Assembly (NCBI RefSeq): GCF_900109575.1
Contig: NZ_FOAF01000006.1
Location: 214,320 to 278,319, forward strand
DNA: 64,000 nt
Direction: 5' to 3'
Source: Olivibacter domesticus
GTDB lineage: Bacteria > Bacteroidota > Bacteroidia > Sphingobacteriales > Sphingobacteriaceae
Within the stretch, counting starts at the first letter, position 1; every line of letters starts with the position of its first letter. Below the pieces are notes generated by a model, which did not search any database, had not been told where the DNA came from, and was given only the letters and a program-made list of their open reading frames with translations. Made by a program: the position numbers and the translations under genes. This document shows positions 20,085 through 29,265 of the stretch, piece by piece.

Positions 20085-21479
20085 ATGCATAACCATATTA
20101 CATCCGATATACTGGATCTATTTAAACAAGTTATAGGTGAGAGCAGATTGATCTATACTGTTGAAGAACTTGACACGTATGCGCACGATGAGACTGAAGA
20201 TTTACGTTTCTACCCAGAAGTGGTGGCTTTACCTGAAACACCTGAAGAAATTGCAGCGCTTATTAAAATATGTAATAACCATCAGGTTCCGGTGACTCCT
20301 CGAGGAGCTGGAACAGGTCTTTCAGGCGGATCGTTGGCTATTAATGGGGGATTGATGATTGCTATGCAACGGATGAATAAAATTATTGAGATTGACGAAC
20401 GTAATTTGCAGGCAATTGTAGAGCCCGGCGTTATAACCGAAACATTTATCAATACGGTTGCAGAAAAAGGATTCTTGTATCCCGTTGATCCGGCAAGCAA
20501 AGGTTCTTGCTTTATCGGTGGCAATATTTCCCACGGAAGTGGCGGGCCGAGGGTGGTAAAGTATGGAACGATCAGGGAATATGTACTGAACCTGCAAGTG
20601 GTGCTTCCTAATGGGGAGATCATATGGACGGGTGCCAATACGCTAAAGTATGCGGCGGGTTATAACCTTACCCAGCTATTTATCGGATCGGAAGGCACAT
20701 TAGGTATTGTATGCAAAGCCGTACTAAAACTGATACCCAAACCTAGTCAGGATATTCTGTTATTAGCTTCTTTCGCTTCAAACGAAGAGGCCTGTGAAGC
20801 CGTTGGTGCTATCTTTAGGCAGGGAATCGTTCCTTCTGCGCTCGAATTTATGGAGAGAAGAGGTGTTGAATGGGTGATGGAACATGATCAAATTCAGTTC
20901 GATCTTCAGGATAACATGCAAGCTTTCTTATTAATAGAGGTAGATGGCAATAGTATGGATGAACTGCTTACCCAATGTGAGCAAGTAAATATAGTATTGG
21001 AAGAAAATAACTGTATAGATGTGTTGCTGGCAGATGCAGCAAGCCAGAAAGAATCTTTATGGCACTTGCGCCGTACAATGGCAGTGTCTATCAAATCCAA
21101 CTCTATCTATAAGGAGGAAGATACCGTTGTACCAAGGGCAACCCTTCCTGCTCTTATCAAAGGGATAAAAGAGATCGGTGCCGTTTATGGGTTTGAGTCG
21201 GTTTGTTATGGACATGCCGGCGATGGTAACTTACATGTGAACATACTGAAAGGAAGGATGACCGACGAAGATTGGAAGCACAAATTAAAAGAAGGTATCA
21301 AAGAAATTTTTGAGCTCACCATTCATTTGGGAGGAACTATTTCAGGTGAACATGGCATAGGCTTGGTACAACGTGAATACATGCCTTTGAAATATTCGGA
21401 ACTGCATCTTAACCTCATGCGCGGCATAAAAAAAGTATTCGACCCGAACAATATCTTAAACGCTGGGAAAATATTTTAA
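20085..21479 (+). CDS. FAD-linked 2-hydroxyacid oxidase (GlcD/D-lactate dehydrogenase type)
   Basis: A 464-residue flavoprotein. The FAD-binding PCMH domain holds VTPRGAGTGLSGGSLA (68-83), a GSCFIGGNISHGSGG loop and GSEGTLGIV. The C-terminal substrate domain ends with CYGHAGDGNLHVNIL and ISGEHGIGLVQREYM, the His-rich motifs that in GlcD/Dld-type enzymes lie at the active site. The reaction is oxidation of a D-2-hydroxyacid such as glycolate or D-lactate to the 2-oxoacid. Subunits GlcE and GlcF are not encoded here, which favours a single-chain D-lactate-type enzyme, but the substrate is not decided. Confidence 0.9.
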   Translation: MHNHITSDILDLFKQVIGESRLIYTVEELDTYAHDETEDLRFYPEVVALPETPEEIAALIKICNNHQVPVTPRGAGTGLSGGSLAINGGLMIAMQRMNKIIEIDERNLQAIVEPGVITETFINTVAEKGFLYPVDPASKGSCFIGGNISHGSGGPRVVKYGTIREYVLNLQVVLPNGEIIWTGANTLKYAAGYNLTQLFIGSEGTLGIVCKAVLKLIPKPSQDILLLASFASNEEACEAVGAIFRQGIVPSALEFMERRGVEWVMEHDQIQFDLQDNMQAFLLIEVDGNSMDELLTQCEQVNIVLEENNCIDVLLADAASQKESLWHLRRTMAVSIKSNSIYKEEDTVVPRATLPALIKGIKEIGAVYGFESVCYGHAGDGNLHVNILKGRMTDEDWKHKLKEGIKEIFELTIHLGGTISGEHGIGLVQREYMPLKYSELHLNLMRGIKKVFDPNNILNAGKIF

Positions 21480-21660
21480 AAGACACAAGTAGTAAGATAA
21501 AGCGCAGTGTCAAGTAAATTGTTGAATCGTTAAGTAGTTGAATCGTTAAATGGTTGAATTGTGCATAACCAGCAATCTTGATACCAATAACTCGTAACTG
21601 GCAACTCACAACTAAGATAGTCTTGATACTTACGTCTTGCTACTTGATACTAATATTAAC
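21480..21660. repeat. Modular intergenic repeat, copy 5 (most complete)
   Basis: It runs from the stop of the oxidase gene to 12 nt before the peptidase. Word order: agtagtaag and tcaagta (III-type), then gttgaatcgttaagtagttg and aatcgttaaatggttgaattg (I-type), then cgtaactggcaactcacaac (II-type), then tagtcttgatacttacgtct and tgctacttgatac (III-type). It is the fullest version of the family and shares the ordered block aactggcaactcacaac ... tagtcttgata with copy 1. Confidence 0.75.
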
Positions 21661-21671
21661 ACATAAAACAC

Positions 21672-23714
21672 ATGAACAAAACATTGATTTTAGCCACCAT
21701 TCTTGCCGCAGGCACCGCCAAAGCTCAACAAAATCAACAAATCCTCACACCGGAGCTTTTATGGAAATTGGGTCGGGTTTCTGCCGAGACAATAAGTCCG
21801 GATGGGAAAACTGCCATCTATGGCGTCACGTATTACAATCTTGACGAAAATAATAGTGAGCGAAACTTATACCAGATACCCCTTCAGGGTGGTAAAGCCA
21901 CGCAATTAACAAACACACCTGGCGGTGAATCTGTAGTGCATATTGATAAGGCGACGGGCGACATCATTTATCTTAGCAAGGGCCAGTTGTGGCTATTAGA
22001 ACACCAAACGCAAGCAGCAAAACAGCTCACCAAATTTGAAGGTTCACTCAGCAACGTAAAGCGTTCACCTGATGGTAAACATCTGTTATTTTCACAGGAA
22101 GTAGCGCTTCAACAAGTCCAAAGTGCCGACAAATATGCCGACTTAAAAAAATCAAATGCTTACATTTTTGATGCGTTAAACAATAGACATTGGGATACTT
22201 GGTTCAATGGAAAATTCTCTCATGTTTTTTATGCTTCTTATGAAGATGGTGTAGTAGGCAAAGCTGTCGACATCATGAAAGATGAGCCCTATTTTAGTCC
22301 ACAACAACCTTTTGGAGGAGCAGAAGATATAACCTGGAGCCCAGATGGAAAACAGATTATTTATGTATGTAAAAAGAAGTTTGGTACCGAATATGCCGTA
22401 AGTACAAATACAGATCTTTACTTATATGATCTGGGAAGTAAGCAAACAACAAATCTTACGGAAGGCCGGATGGGATATGATGTAGCTCCCTCATTTAGTC
22501 CGAACACCCAACAACTAGCTTGGCTAAGTATGAAAGAAGATGGTTATGAATCTGATAAGAATGACATTATCGTGCGTGATCTGGCATCGTCTAACACCTT
22601 TAATCTTACTGAAAAATGGGACGAAACCGTTTCTAGTTATAGCTGGAGCAATGACGGTTCCAAGATATGGTTCATAGCACCCACCAAAGGGACTATGCAG
22701 CTTTTTGAGATTAGCCTTAACAAAGATTTAAGCAAAGTTGGCGCGAATCAAATAAAACAATTAACTACTGGCGATTTTGATATTACAAACATCAATGGAC
22801 AACAAGGAAATGTACTCTTACTAACCCGCACAGACATGAATCATGCTGCTGAACTTTATACTTTTAATATAAAGAATAAGGAATTAAAGCAGCTTACTAC
22901 TGTTAACGATATGCTAAATGCTTCGCTGGCAAAGAGTAAGGTAGTTGGAAGGACAACCAAGGCTACTGATGGAAAAGATCTCTTTTCTTGGGTAATCTAC
23001 CCACCAGACTTTGATGCCAATAAGAAATATCCAACCCTATTATATTGCCAAGGTGGTCCACAAGCTGCGTTATCACAATTTTATTCTTACCGTTGGAATA
23101 TGCAGTTGATAGCCGCACAGGGTTACATTGTGATTGCTCCAAATAGAAGAGGCATGCCCGGTCATGGTGTAGAATGGAACAAATCAATCAGTGGGGACTG
23201 GGGGGGACAGCCTATTAGGGATTATTTATCTGCTATTGATGATTTAACCAAGGAACCATATGTGGATAAAGATCGTTTGGGCGCTGTTGGTGCCAGTTAT
23301 GGTGGGTACTCCGTATATATGCTTGCAGGTGTACATGAAAACAGATTTAAAACCTTTATCGCACACGACGGTCTCTTCGATATGCGGAGTTGGTATGGCA
23401 CTACCGAAGAACTCTTCTTTGCTAATAAGGAGCTAGGCGGAGCATATTGGGGCGAGAATCCGCCTGCGGGGTATACAAAATTTAATCCTATTTCTTATGC
23501 CGACAAGTGGAATACTCCTATTCTTGTGGTACAAGGAGGTCAGGATTTTAGAGTAGGCGTTGAACAAGGCTTAGGTGCTTTTCAATTGGCACAACTTAAA
23601 GGTATAAAAAGTAGACTACTCTACTTGCCAGATGAAAACCACTGGGTTTTACAACCTCAAAATGCTATTGTATGGCAACGAGAGTTTTTTAACTGGTTGA
23701 AAGAAACCCTGTAG
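21672..23714 (+). CDS. S9 family serine peptidase (prolyl-oligopeptidase fold), exported
   Basis: A 680-residue peptidase with signal peptide MNKTLILATILAAGTAKA. Residues about 25-405 form a beta-propeller with PD40-like repeats (ISPDGKTAIYGV, RSPDGKHLLFS, WSPDGKQIIYV, FSPNTQQLAWLS). The alpha/beta hydrolase domain follows, with VGASYGGYS (nucleophile Ser542), GGQDFRVG (Asp625) and ENHW (His657), a complete triad. The propeller limits substrates to short peptides, so the role is probably periplasmic oligopeptide breakdown, of the acylaminoacyl-peptidase or dipeptidyl-peptidase type. It stands between two repeat arrays. Confidence 0.92.
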   Translation: MNKTLILATILAAGTAKAQQNQQILTPELLWKLGRVSAETISPDGKTAIYGVTYYNLDENNSERNLYQIPLQGGKATQLTNTPGGESVVHIDKATGDIIYLSKGQLWLLEHQTQAAKQLTKFEGSLSNVKRSPDGKHLLFSQEVALQQVQSADKYADLKKSNAYIFDALNNRHWDTWFNGKFSHVFYASYEDGVVGKAVDIMKDEPYFSPQQPFGGAEDITWSPDGKQIIYVCKKKFGTEYAVSTNTDLYLYDLGSKQTTNLTEGRMGYDVAPSFSPNTQQLAWLSMKEDGYESDKNDIIVRDLASSNTFNLTEKWDETVSSYSWSNDGSKIWFIAPTKGTMQLFEISLNKDLSKVGANQIKQLTTGDFDITNINGQQGNVLLLTRTDMNHAAELYTFNIKNKELKQLTTVNDMLNASLAKSKVVGRTTKATDGKDLFSWVIYPPDFDANKKYPTLLYCQGGPQAALSQFYSYRWNMQLIAAQGYIVIAPNRRGMPGHGVEWNKSISGDWGGQPIRDYLSAIDDLTKEPYVDKDRLGAVGASYGGYSVYMLAGVHENRFKTFIAHDGLFDMRSWYGTTEELFFANKELGGAYWGENPPAGYTKFNPISYADKWNTPILVVQGGQDFRVGVEQGLGAFQLAQLKGIKSRLLYLPDENHWVLQPQNAIVWQREFFNWLKETL

Positions 23715-23852
23715 ATTTGTTGATCGCGGAGACGTTAAGTAGTTGAGTATAAAAGTAGTTAACCTTCCTACTCAACTACTTTTATACCTAACGATTCAAC
23801 TATTTCCCTATTTAACGTCTCCACTATCTCCCTAATTAACGACTCAACTACT
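23715..23852. repeat. Modular intergenic repeat, copy 6 (nested palindrome)
   Basis: It fills the gap between convergent genes. Nested pairs: GGAGACGTTA (23728-23737) with TAACGTCTCC (23813-23822), and GTATAAAAGTAGTT (23747-23760) with AACTACTTTTATAC (23774-23787). An alternative pair is GTTGAGTA (23742-23749) with TACTCAAC (23769-23776). All words are I-type (gttaagtagttgag and its complement). It could terminate transcription from both sides. Confidence 0.75.
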
Positions 23853-23853
23853 T

Positions 23854-24762
23854 CTAAAATAATTTCGCTGGATAAACCCCTTTTTCTACAAGCGATGAAA
23901 TACACTTTTGCACAATCGGTTTATCTTCCTTATAAGTCACGCCAAACCATACTTCTGAAGTAGGAATAACTTTAAAAGTTGCTTTTCCAGACTTTATCAA
24001 TTTATCTGCCACCAAGGGAATAAAGAACTCGGCTTTTGGTTTATCCAGATTCGCTTCCACGAAGTCGACAAAAAGCTTTTTGCTTTCCTCAAAAACAGCT
24101 GGCGTGAAGCCCCAGAAATTCATGGATACACGCGTATCTTTGGAAATCTCTGTTTCTACCCCCCCTTCTTCATAGAAAACCTTTTTTTCGCCATTCACTT
24201 CCTTAAAGTACACTTGTGTACGTTCGTTAATGCCTACCATGTTGCCGGCACTATTCACTTCGCACACTCCTCTAGAAACGGTACCATGATCTGACAACGT
24301 TTTATCCACCTGGTATCCCATTAGTGAAAAGGTATGATCATTTACCTCAGAAGTCAGAAATTTTGCCATTTTCTCAAAGGCTTCGTATCCATAAAAATCG
24401 TCCGCATTAATCACACAAAAAGGTTCCTTTACTTGCGCATGAGCTTCCAATACGGCATGTGCTGTTCCCCAAGGTTTTGCTCTTTCAACCTCTTTATCAA
24501 TTCCGTATTTTCTGAGGTCTGTTCCTTGATATACATAGTCAGTTTCTATTTTTCCTTGTAATTTTGGTTCAAAGATAGCTTTGAAGGCATCAGCAAATTC
24601 CTCGCGAATAATAAAGCTCACTTTTCCGAACCCTGCTTTGATAGCATCATAAATTGAATAATCGATAATTGTTTCGCCATTCGGACCAAAGGCATCTATT
24701 TGTTTCATACTTCCGTAACGGCTAGCCATTCCTGCTGCTAGAATTAGTAGGGTGGGTTTCAT
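23854..24762 (-). CDS. Nucleotidyltransferase (sugar-phosphate type)
   Basis: A 302-residue protein of the NTP_transferase fold. It opens with LLILAAGMASRYGSMKQ (5-21), a variant of the G-x-G-T-R-x4-K nucleotide-binding loop with Ser-Arg-Tyr-Gly. FCVINADDFYGYEAF supplies the metal-binding Asp pair, and FGFTPAVFEE-like NFWGFTPAVFEE is the sugar-side motif. No transmembrane segment. The family activates sugar phosphates with NTPs; which sugar is unknown. It lies 42 nt after the HerA-like gene on the same strand. Confidence 0.82.
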   Translation of the reverse strand: MKPTLLILAAGMASRYGSMKQIDAFGPNGETIIDYSIYDAIKAGFGKVSFIIREEFADAFKAIFEPKLQGKIETDYVYQGTDLRKYGIDKEVERAKPWGTAHAVLEAHAQVKEPFCVINADDFYGYEAFEKMAKFLTSEVNDHTFSLMGYQVDKTLSDHGTVSRGVCEVNSAGNMVGINERTQVYFKEVNGEKKVFYEEGGVETEISKDTRVSMNFWGFTPAVFEESKKLFVDFVEANLDKPKAEFFIPLVADKLIKSGKATFKVIPTSEVWFGVTYKEDKPIVQKCISSLVEKGVYPAKLF

Positions 24763-24804
24763 TTTCTCCTTTTTTTTGTTTAATAAATTTTATAATTCGT
24801 ATGG

Positions 24805-26337
24805 TTATTTTCGTTTTCTTCCTATTAAAGAAGCAATAATAGCGGTACCTAATTTAGCCAAAAATTTTACTCCTTCTCGTCCTAACGTGCGGGAGGCCGT
24901 TTTTGTCATAGCTTCCATCGGAGTATCTCCTCGGCTTGTGCGTTGCGTAGGCTTTTTTTCCTGTTCCTGCTCCGTCACTTGTCTGCTGGCGTTTTGTTCT
25001 TCTAAGATATCGGCTGCACTCCTCGAATTAATTGGATTTTTATACTTTGCAAAAATTTCGGATTGTTGTATCAACGCATCATAACTTGCTTTATCTAACG
25101 GCCCCATATTTGCTCTTGGTGGAATAAGGTGTGTAGCAACAACTTCCGTAGGAATTCCTTTATCATTCAAAACGGTTATGACGGCTTGCCCAGTACCTAA
25201 GCTGGTGAGCGTTTTGTCGATTTCATAAAAATCCGAATGAGGGTATGTTTTCGCAGTCTTTCTTAGTGCTTCTGCATCATTGGGTGTAAAAGCACGTAAG
25301 GCATGCTGTATTCTATTACCTAACTGTCCAAGCACTGTGTCTGGCACATCAGTAGCAGCTTGTGTACAGAAAAATACACCAACTCCTTTTGACCGAATCA
25401 AGCGGACAATTTGTTCAATCTTATTCAAAAAGGCTTTGGAAGCACCATTAAAAAGGAGATGGGCTTCATCAAAAAAGAAGATAAGCTTTGGTTTATCAAG
25501 ATCTCCTACTTCCGGTAAATTAGTAAATAGCTGTGAGAGCAAGCTTAATAAAAAGGTCGAAAATAGTAGCGGTTGGGATTGAATATCAGAAATGTTCAAG
25601 AGACTAATAACTCCCTTGCCATCTACACGCTGAAATAAATCATTGATATCCAAGGCAGGTTCTCCAAAAATTTGGGCAATACCCTGCTGTTCCAGTGCAA
25701 CTACTTTACGCAATATAGTTGTAGATGTAGACGAACTGATTTTCCCATAGCTCTCCTTTATTTCGTTAGCGCCTTCTTCTGTTGTTAAATAATTGAGCAA
25801 TTTCTTGAGATCGGCTAGGTCGATAACAGCCAGCGATTTATCTTCAGCGTACTTAAAGAGAACCGAAAGAACACCCGTTTGCGTGTCATTCAAATCTAAT
25901 ACTCTGCCAAGAAGTATGGGGCCGAAGTCAATCACTTTAACCCGCATGGGGGCGCCTAATTTACCTGTTAAAGAATAAAGCTCTACCGGAAAACCTGCTG
26001 GCACGAAAGGTCGTCCCAACGCTTGTCCACGCTCTTCTAAGGCAGGGTTTGTTTTCCCAGGCTCATGTAAGCCGGATAAATCACCTTTTACATCTAACAT
26101 AAAAACAGGCACGTTCGCATCCGACAATTGCTCTGCAATCAGCTGTAAGGTACGCGTTTTTCCCGTTCCTGTGGCACCGGCGATTAAGCCATGCCTGTTC
26201 ATCATTTTAAGGGCGAGATTTACCTCGGCCTTTGCGATGATCTCTCCGTTTAATAAACCTGCTCCAAGGTAAATAAAGTCACCTTTAGGCTGGTAGGAGG
26301 CGGTTATTTTAGATACAAATTGTTCTTGATCAGCCAT
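24805..26337 (-). CDS. HerA-like ATPase (DUF853 family)
   Basis: A 510-residue P-loop ATPase related to HerA/FtsK. Walker A is GATGTGKT (54-61), Walker B is LIFFFDEAHLLF (about residue 290), and an arginine-bearing TPNDAEALRKTAKTYP segment follows. The C-terminal 60 residues are charged and low-complexity, then end in a basic LIGRKRK. The family is widespread and usually annotated as a helicase without proof; a NurA-type nuclease partner is not nearby. An S9 peptidase lies upstream on the same strand, 93 nt away. Confidence 0.87.
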   Translation of the reverse strand: MADQEQFVSKITASYQPKGDFIYLGAGLLNGEIIAKAEVNLALKMMNRHGLIAGATGTGKTRTLQLIAEQLSDANVPVFMLDVKGDLSGLHEPGKTNPALEERGQALGRPFVPAGFPVELYSLTGKLGAPMRVKVIDFGPILLGRVLDLNDTQTGVLSVLFKYAEDKSLAVIDLADLKKLLNYLTTEEGANEIKESYGKISSSTSTTILRKVVALEQQGIAQIFGEPALDINDLFQRVDGKGVISLLNISDIQSQPLLFSTFLLSLLSQLFTNLPEVGDLDKPKLIFFFDEAHLLFNGASKAFLNKIEQIVRLIRSKGVGVFFCTQAATDVPDTVLGQLGNRIQHALRAFTPNDAEALRKTAKTYPHSDFYEIDKTLTSLGTGQAVITVLNDKGIPTEVVATHLIPPRANMGPLDKASYDALIQQSEIFAKYKNPINSRSAADILEEQNASRQVTEQEQEKKPTQRTSRGDTPMEAMTKTASRTLGREGVKFLAKLGTAIIASLIGRKRK

Positions 26338-26430
26338 ATATCATAAAGTTAAGCTGGCGAAAGTTACATAATTAGACCTTCACCGCAAAATTATCGCGAA
26401 TTTCACACAAGAATTATTCCGTTATAGCTT

Positions 26431-28836
26431 TTATTTACGGTTCTTGACGTATTTTTCCAGCCAGGTATCCATTTCCCAAAACGTATGCATAATAGATTCT
26501 TTCGCTCTATAGCCATGAAATTCTTTCGGTAATAAAACTAAACGAACGATACCGCCATGTCCTTTGATAGCGCTGTATAAGCGTTCACTTTGAACAGGGA
26601 AAGTACCAGAGTTTTCATCATCGATACCGTGGGTCATCAACAAAGGTGTTTTTATTTTATTAGCAAAACTAAAAGGCGACATCTGGTAGTAAACTGATGG
26701 GGCCTCCCAGTAGGTACGTTCTTCATATTGAAAACCAAATGGTGTGAGTGTTCTGTTATAAGCACCACTACGTGCAATACCAGCCGCAAAATAGTCGGTA
26801 TGCGCCAATAGATTGGCCGTCATAAATGCCCCATAAGAATGCCCCCCGACAGCAATTCTGTTTCTATCCGCTACCCCCATTCCTACCACATAATCTATTA
26901 CCGCCCGAGCATTTTCCTGTACTTGCGCTACAAAAGTATCATTGGGCTCCTCGTCTCCTTCACCTACAATAGGCATATCTGTTTGATCCAAAATGGCATA
27001 ACCTCTTGTTACCCAGTAAACAGGTGACCTAAAGGCTAATCGGGTAAAACGATAAGGGGATCCCTTTACCTGTCCTGCTGCTTTCAAACTTTTAAACTCC
27101 CTAGGATATGCCCACATCAATACGGGTAGGGGCCCCTGCTCTTTTGTATAACCCTTAGGTAAATATAAAGTGGCCGTTAATTTGATACCGTCTTTACGGG
27201 GATACGACAATTGTTGCTTGCTAACACCTTTTAAACTTGGATATGGATCAGGAAAGGACGTCAATGATACACCATTTCTATTTTTGAGGTCGATACGGTA
27301 TAAATTTGGGGGCTCTTCGGTTGATTCACGCGATACATATACAATGCCCTTATTATTAAAAAAGATTGGTTCTTCATAATAAGGCGCACGCGATTTAAAA
27401 AGGGTATCCTTTTTATCTGTCATCAAATCCCACTTCAGCAGGAACGGTCGATCGCCTTCTGGCGAGGCGCCCGTTCCTATTGTAAAGGTAACTGGCAAAG
27501 TGCCCTTTTCGAAAAGTAACACCTTTGTATGGAACTTTCCATTTACAGTAACAAAATCACCGGGGTCGCTATAGCTATCTTCTGTAGATCTATCTGCTAC
27601 AATTTTTACTACTTGCAGATTGCTTGGATTTAACAAGGTTATTTTTTCACTGCGATCTTTTTGCCATTGCTCTCGTAACAGGGCATATTGCCCATTACCC
27701 CAAACTATATTACTAAAACGCAAGGTAGTTTCAGCAAACTTTCTTTTATCTTCACCGAAGGGTGCCTTCAGGGTATAAACCAAATCCCGTATAGATGCTT
27801 TTTTATTTGGATCTCCCCCATCTTGTGCCTCAACCCAGTATAAGGTTGATGGCATATCAGTACGCCAGGAATAATTTCTCGGTCCTTTGATAACAGCATC
27901 AAAACCGGTTGGCAAATTTTCAGCCAGTGGAGATAAATGGAGGGCCTTCACTTCTTTTCCTTTTGCATTGTATATACTGGTTTGAAAGGGAAAAGAATAA
28001 ATAGGCACTAGATAGGAGTAAGGTTTCTGAACCTTCTGTACCAACAGGTATTTACCGTCGGGTGAAAATGATATTTCTCGATAGATGGCAGGAGTGGCAA
28101 CAGCCACTTCTTTCCCTTCCACGTCTACGTTATATAACTGCGAGCTAAGAAAATAATCCATTAACTTTTCATCATATGGATTCTTTAAAAGATTCTGGTA
28201 GGTGCGCGAAGGAGCAGCTTTGCCTAAATTTTCTTGTATAATTGGGCCTTTCGGTACCGCATCTTCTACTGGTCTTTCTCCTCTGTTATCAACAATAAAT
28301 TGCGCTAAAATATATGCTCCATTGGGAGCCCACTGTAACGTATTCCCATAGGCATCATTTAAATACCTGCTACTCAATTTTCGGGCAATACGCCTTTCAA
28401 CATCTGCCAACCACAACTCTACTCCTTCTTTAGTAGCATTGCTGAAGGCGATATACTTCTCATCTGGACTCCAGGTAATATTCCCAATGCGTGCGTTCGC
28501 TGGCAATCCCTCAAATGTTTGGTCATCAGTCGACTTAATTTCCTGCAGAGACATTTTTGTATAAGTAATCGCTACCGCAGAAGCGTTATTTAATGGGTTG
28601 ATGCGTAGCCCCGCCAAACCTAATATAGGTTGCGAAACATCTTCGATACTTGGATAGTCGGGAGATTGCAGCAATAGGAGCTTATTTCCGCTTTTAGAGA
28701 AATGCACTATTGGTGTACTGGGCGCCTCTAGCAGTTCTTGTATGCTGGCGGGAGGTGTTTGATAGGTAAGATTTATCTGAGCGGAAACGCTTAAAATATT
28801 GAGAAGTACAAATAAACTAAGTAGAGTTTTTTTCAT
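26431..28836 (-). CDS. S9 family serine peptidase, glutamyl-peptidase-like, exported
   Basis: An 801-residue peptidase with signal peptide MKKTLLSLFVLLNILSVSA. A beta-propeller (about 40-520, with WSPDEKYIAFSN and FSPDGKYLLVQ) precedes the hydrolase domain. The latter has GGHSYGAFMTANLLAH (nucleophile Ser667), THGIDDENSG (Asp739 or Asp740) and KEFHGY (His774). The ARSGAYNRTLTPFGFQYEER stretch after the nucleophile resembles the chloroplast glutamyl endopeptidase group rather than dipeptidyl peptidases. It probably works in the periplasm on short peptides. It is unrelated in detail to the S9 enzyme at 21.7 kb, so the two are not a recent duplication. Confidence 0.9.
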   Translation of the reverse strand: MKKTLLSLFVLLNILSVSAQINLTYQTPPASIQELLEAPSTPIVHFSKSGNKLLLLQSPDYPSIEDVSQPILGLAGLRINPLNNASAVAITYTKMSLQEIKSTDDQTFEGLPANARIGNITWSPDEKYIAFSNATKEGVELWLADVERRIARKLSSRYLNDAYGNTLQWAPNGAYILAQFIVDNRGERPVEDAVPKGPIIQENLGKAAPSRTYQNLLKNPYDEKLMDYFLSSQLYNVDVEGKEVAVATPAIYREISFSPDGKYLLVQKVQKPYSYLVPIYSFPFQTSIYNAKGKEVKALHLSPLAENLPTGFDAVIKGPRNYSWRTDMPSTLYWVEAQDGGDPNKKASIRDLVYTLKAPFGEDKRKFAETTLRFSNIVWGNGQYALLREQWQKDRSEKITLLNPSNLQVVKIVADRSTEDSYSDPGDFVTVNGKFHTKVLLFEKGTLPVTFTIGTGASPEGDRPFLLKWDLMTDKKDTLFKSRAPYYEEPIFFNNKGIVYVSRESTEEPPNLYRIDLKNRNGVSLTSFPDPYPSLKGVSKQQLSYPRKDGIKLTATLYLPKGYTKEQGPLPVLMWAYPREFKSLKAAGQVKGSPYRFTRLAFRSPVYWVTRGYAILDQTDMPIVGEGDEEPNDTFVAQVQENARAVIDYVVGMGVADRNRIAVGGHSYGAFMTANLLAHTDYFAAGIARSGAYNRTLTPFGFQYEERTYWEAPSVYYQMSPFSFANKIKTPLLMTHGIDDENSGTFPVQSERLYSAIKGHGGIVRLVLLPKEFHGYRAKESIMHTFWEMDTWLEKYVKNRK

Positions 28837-29265
28837 CTGTATATAATTATTTATGAGTAAAGTTTCTCATTGGCATAAATGAGCTCGTTACACTCGGTTT
28901 GTTTTTTAAAGGTGATAAAGCTATCATGATTTATTTTTCACTTTTTGTATGTTTTTCAGCTGCGTTCAAGAAAGCGCTACGCTTAGTTCATTCCACTATG
29001 TGATTGGCAAATCATGATGGTTTCATTGAAATAGCTAGTTTTTATCGTTGATGATGTTCAATATATATGCAGGCTTGACACAGCATATGCCCCTGCCCGT
29101 AAATTTATTTAAAAACAAAGAAATAGTATTTTTTTAGGATGCACCACTTGTTGATTTTTTAGATTTTGCTGCAATATGACAATAATTGCTTAAAATACAT
29201 AGCTAAAACAAACAAAAAAGCCGCAAATGTGAAGACATTGCGGCTTTTTCATTGAATAATTCTAT
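28837..29265. repeat. Interspersed two-box repeat, copy A, in a 429-bp gap
   Basis: No gene is seen between the peptidase and dnaK. Box 1 at 28987-29021 (minus-strand reading begins ACCATCATGATTTGCC) matches 58486-58520 at 34 of 35 positions. Box 2 at 28879-28898 (minus reading ACCGAGTGTAACGAGCTCAT) matches 58552-58571 at 19 of 20. Box order is the same in both copies, with 88 nt between boxes here and 31 nt there. The dnaK terminator occupies 29212-29250. Confidence 0.7.
29212..29250 (-). terminator. dnaK terminator
   Basis: GCCGCA(A)ATGT pairs with ACATTGCGGC around a GAAG loop (one bulged base), followed on the minus strand by a run of T. It lies 16 nt after the dnaK stop. Confidence 0.85.

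Noticed and set aside
21578..21844. A frame overlapping the start of the S9 peptidase in another phase
   Set aside because: It runs through repeat sequence into the signal peptide region of the real gene.
21672..28836. Recent duplication of the two S9 peptidases
   Set aside because: Their catalytic surroundings and lengths differ (680 versus 801 residues; GASYGGYS versus GHSYGAFM), so they are separate subfamilies.
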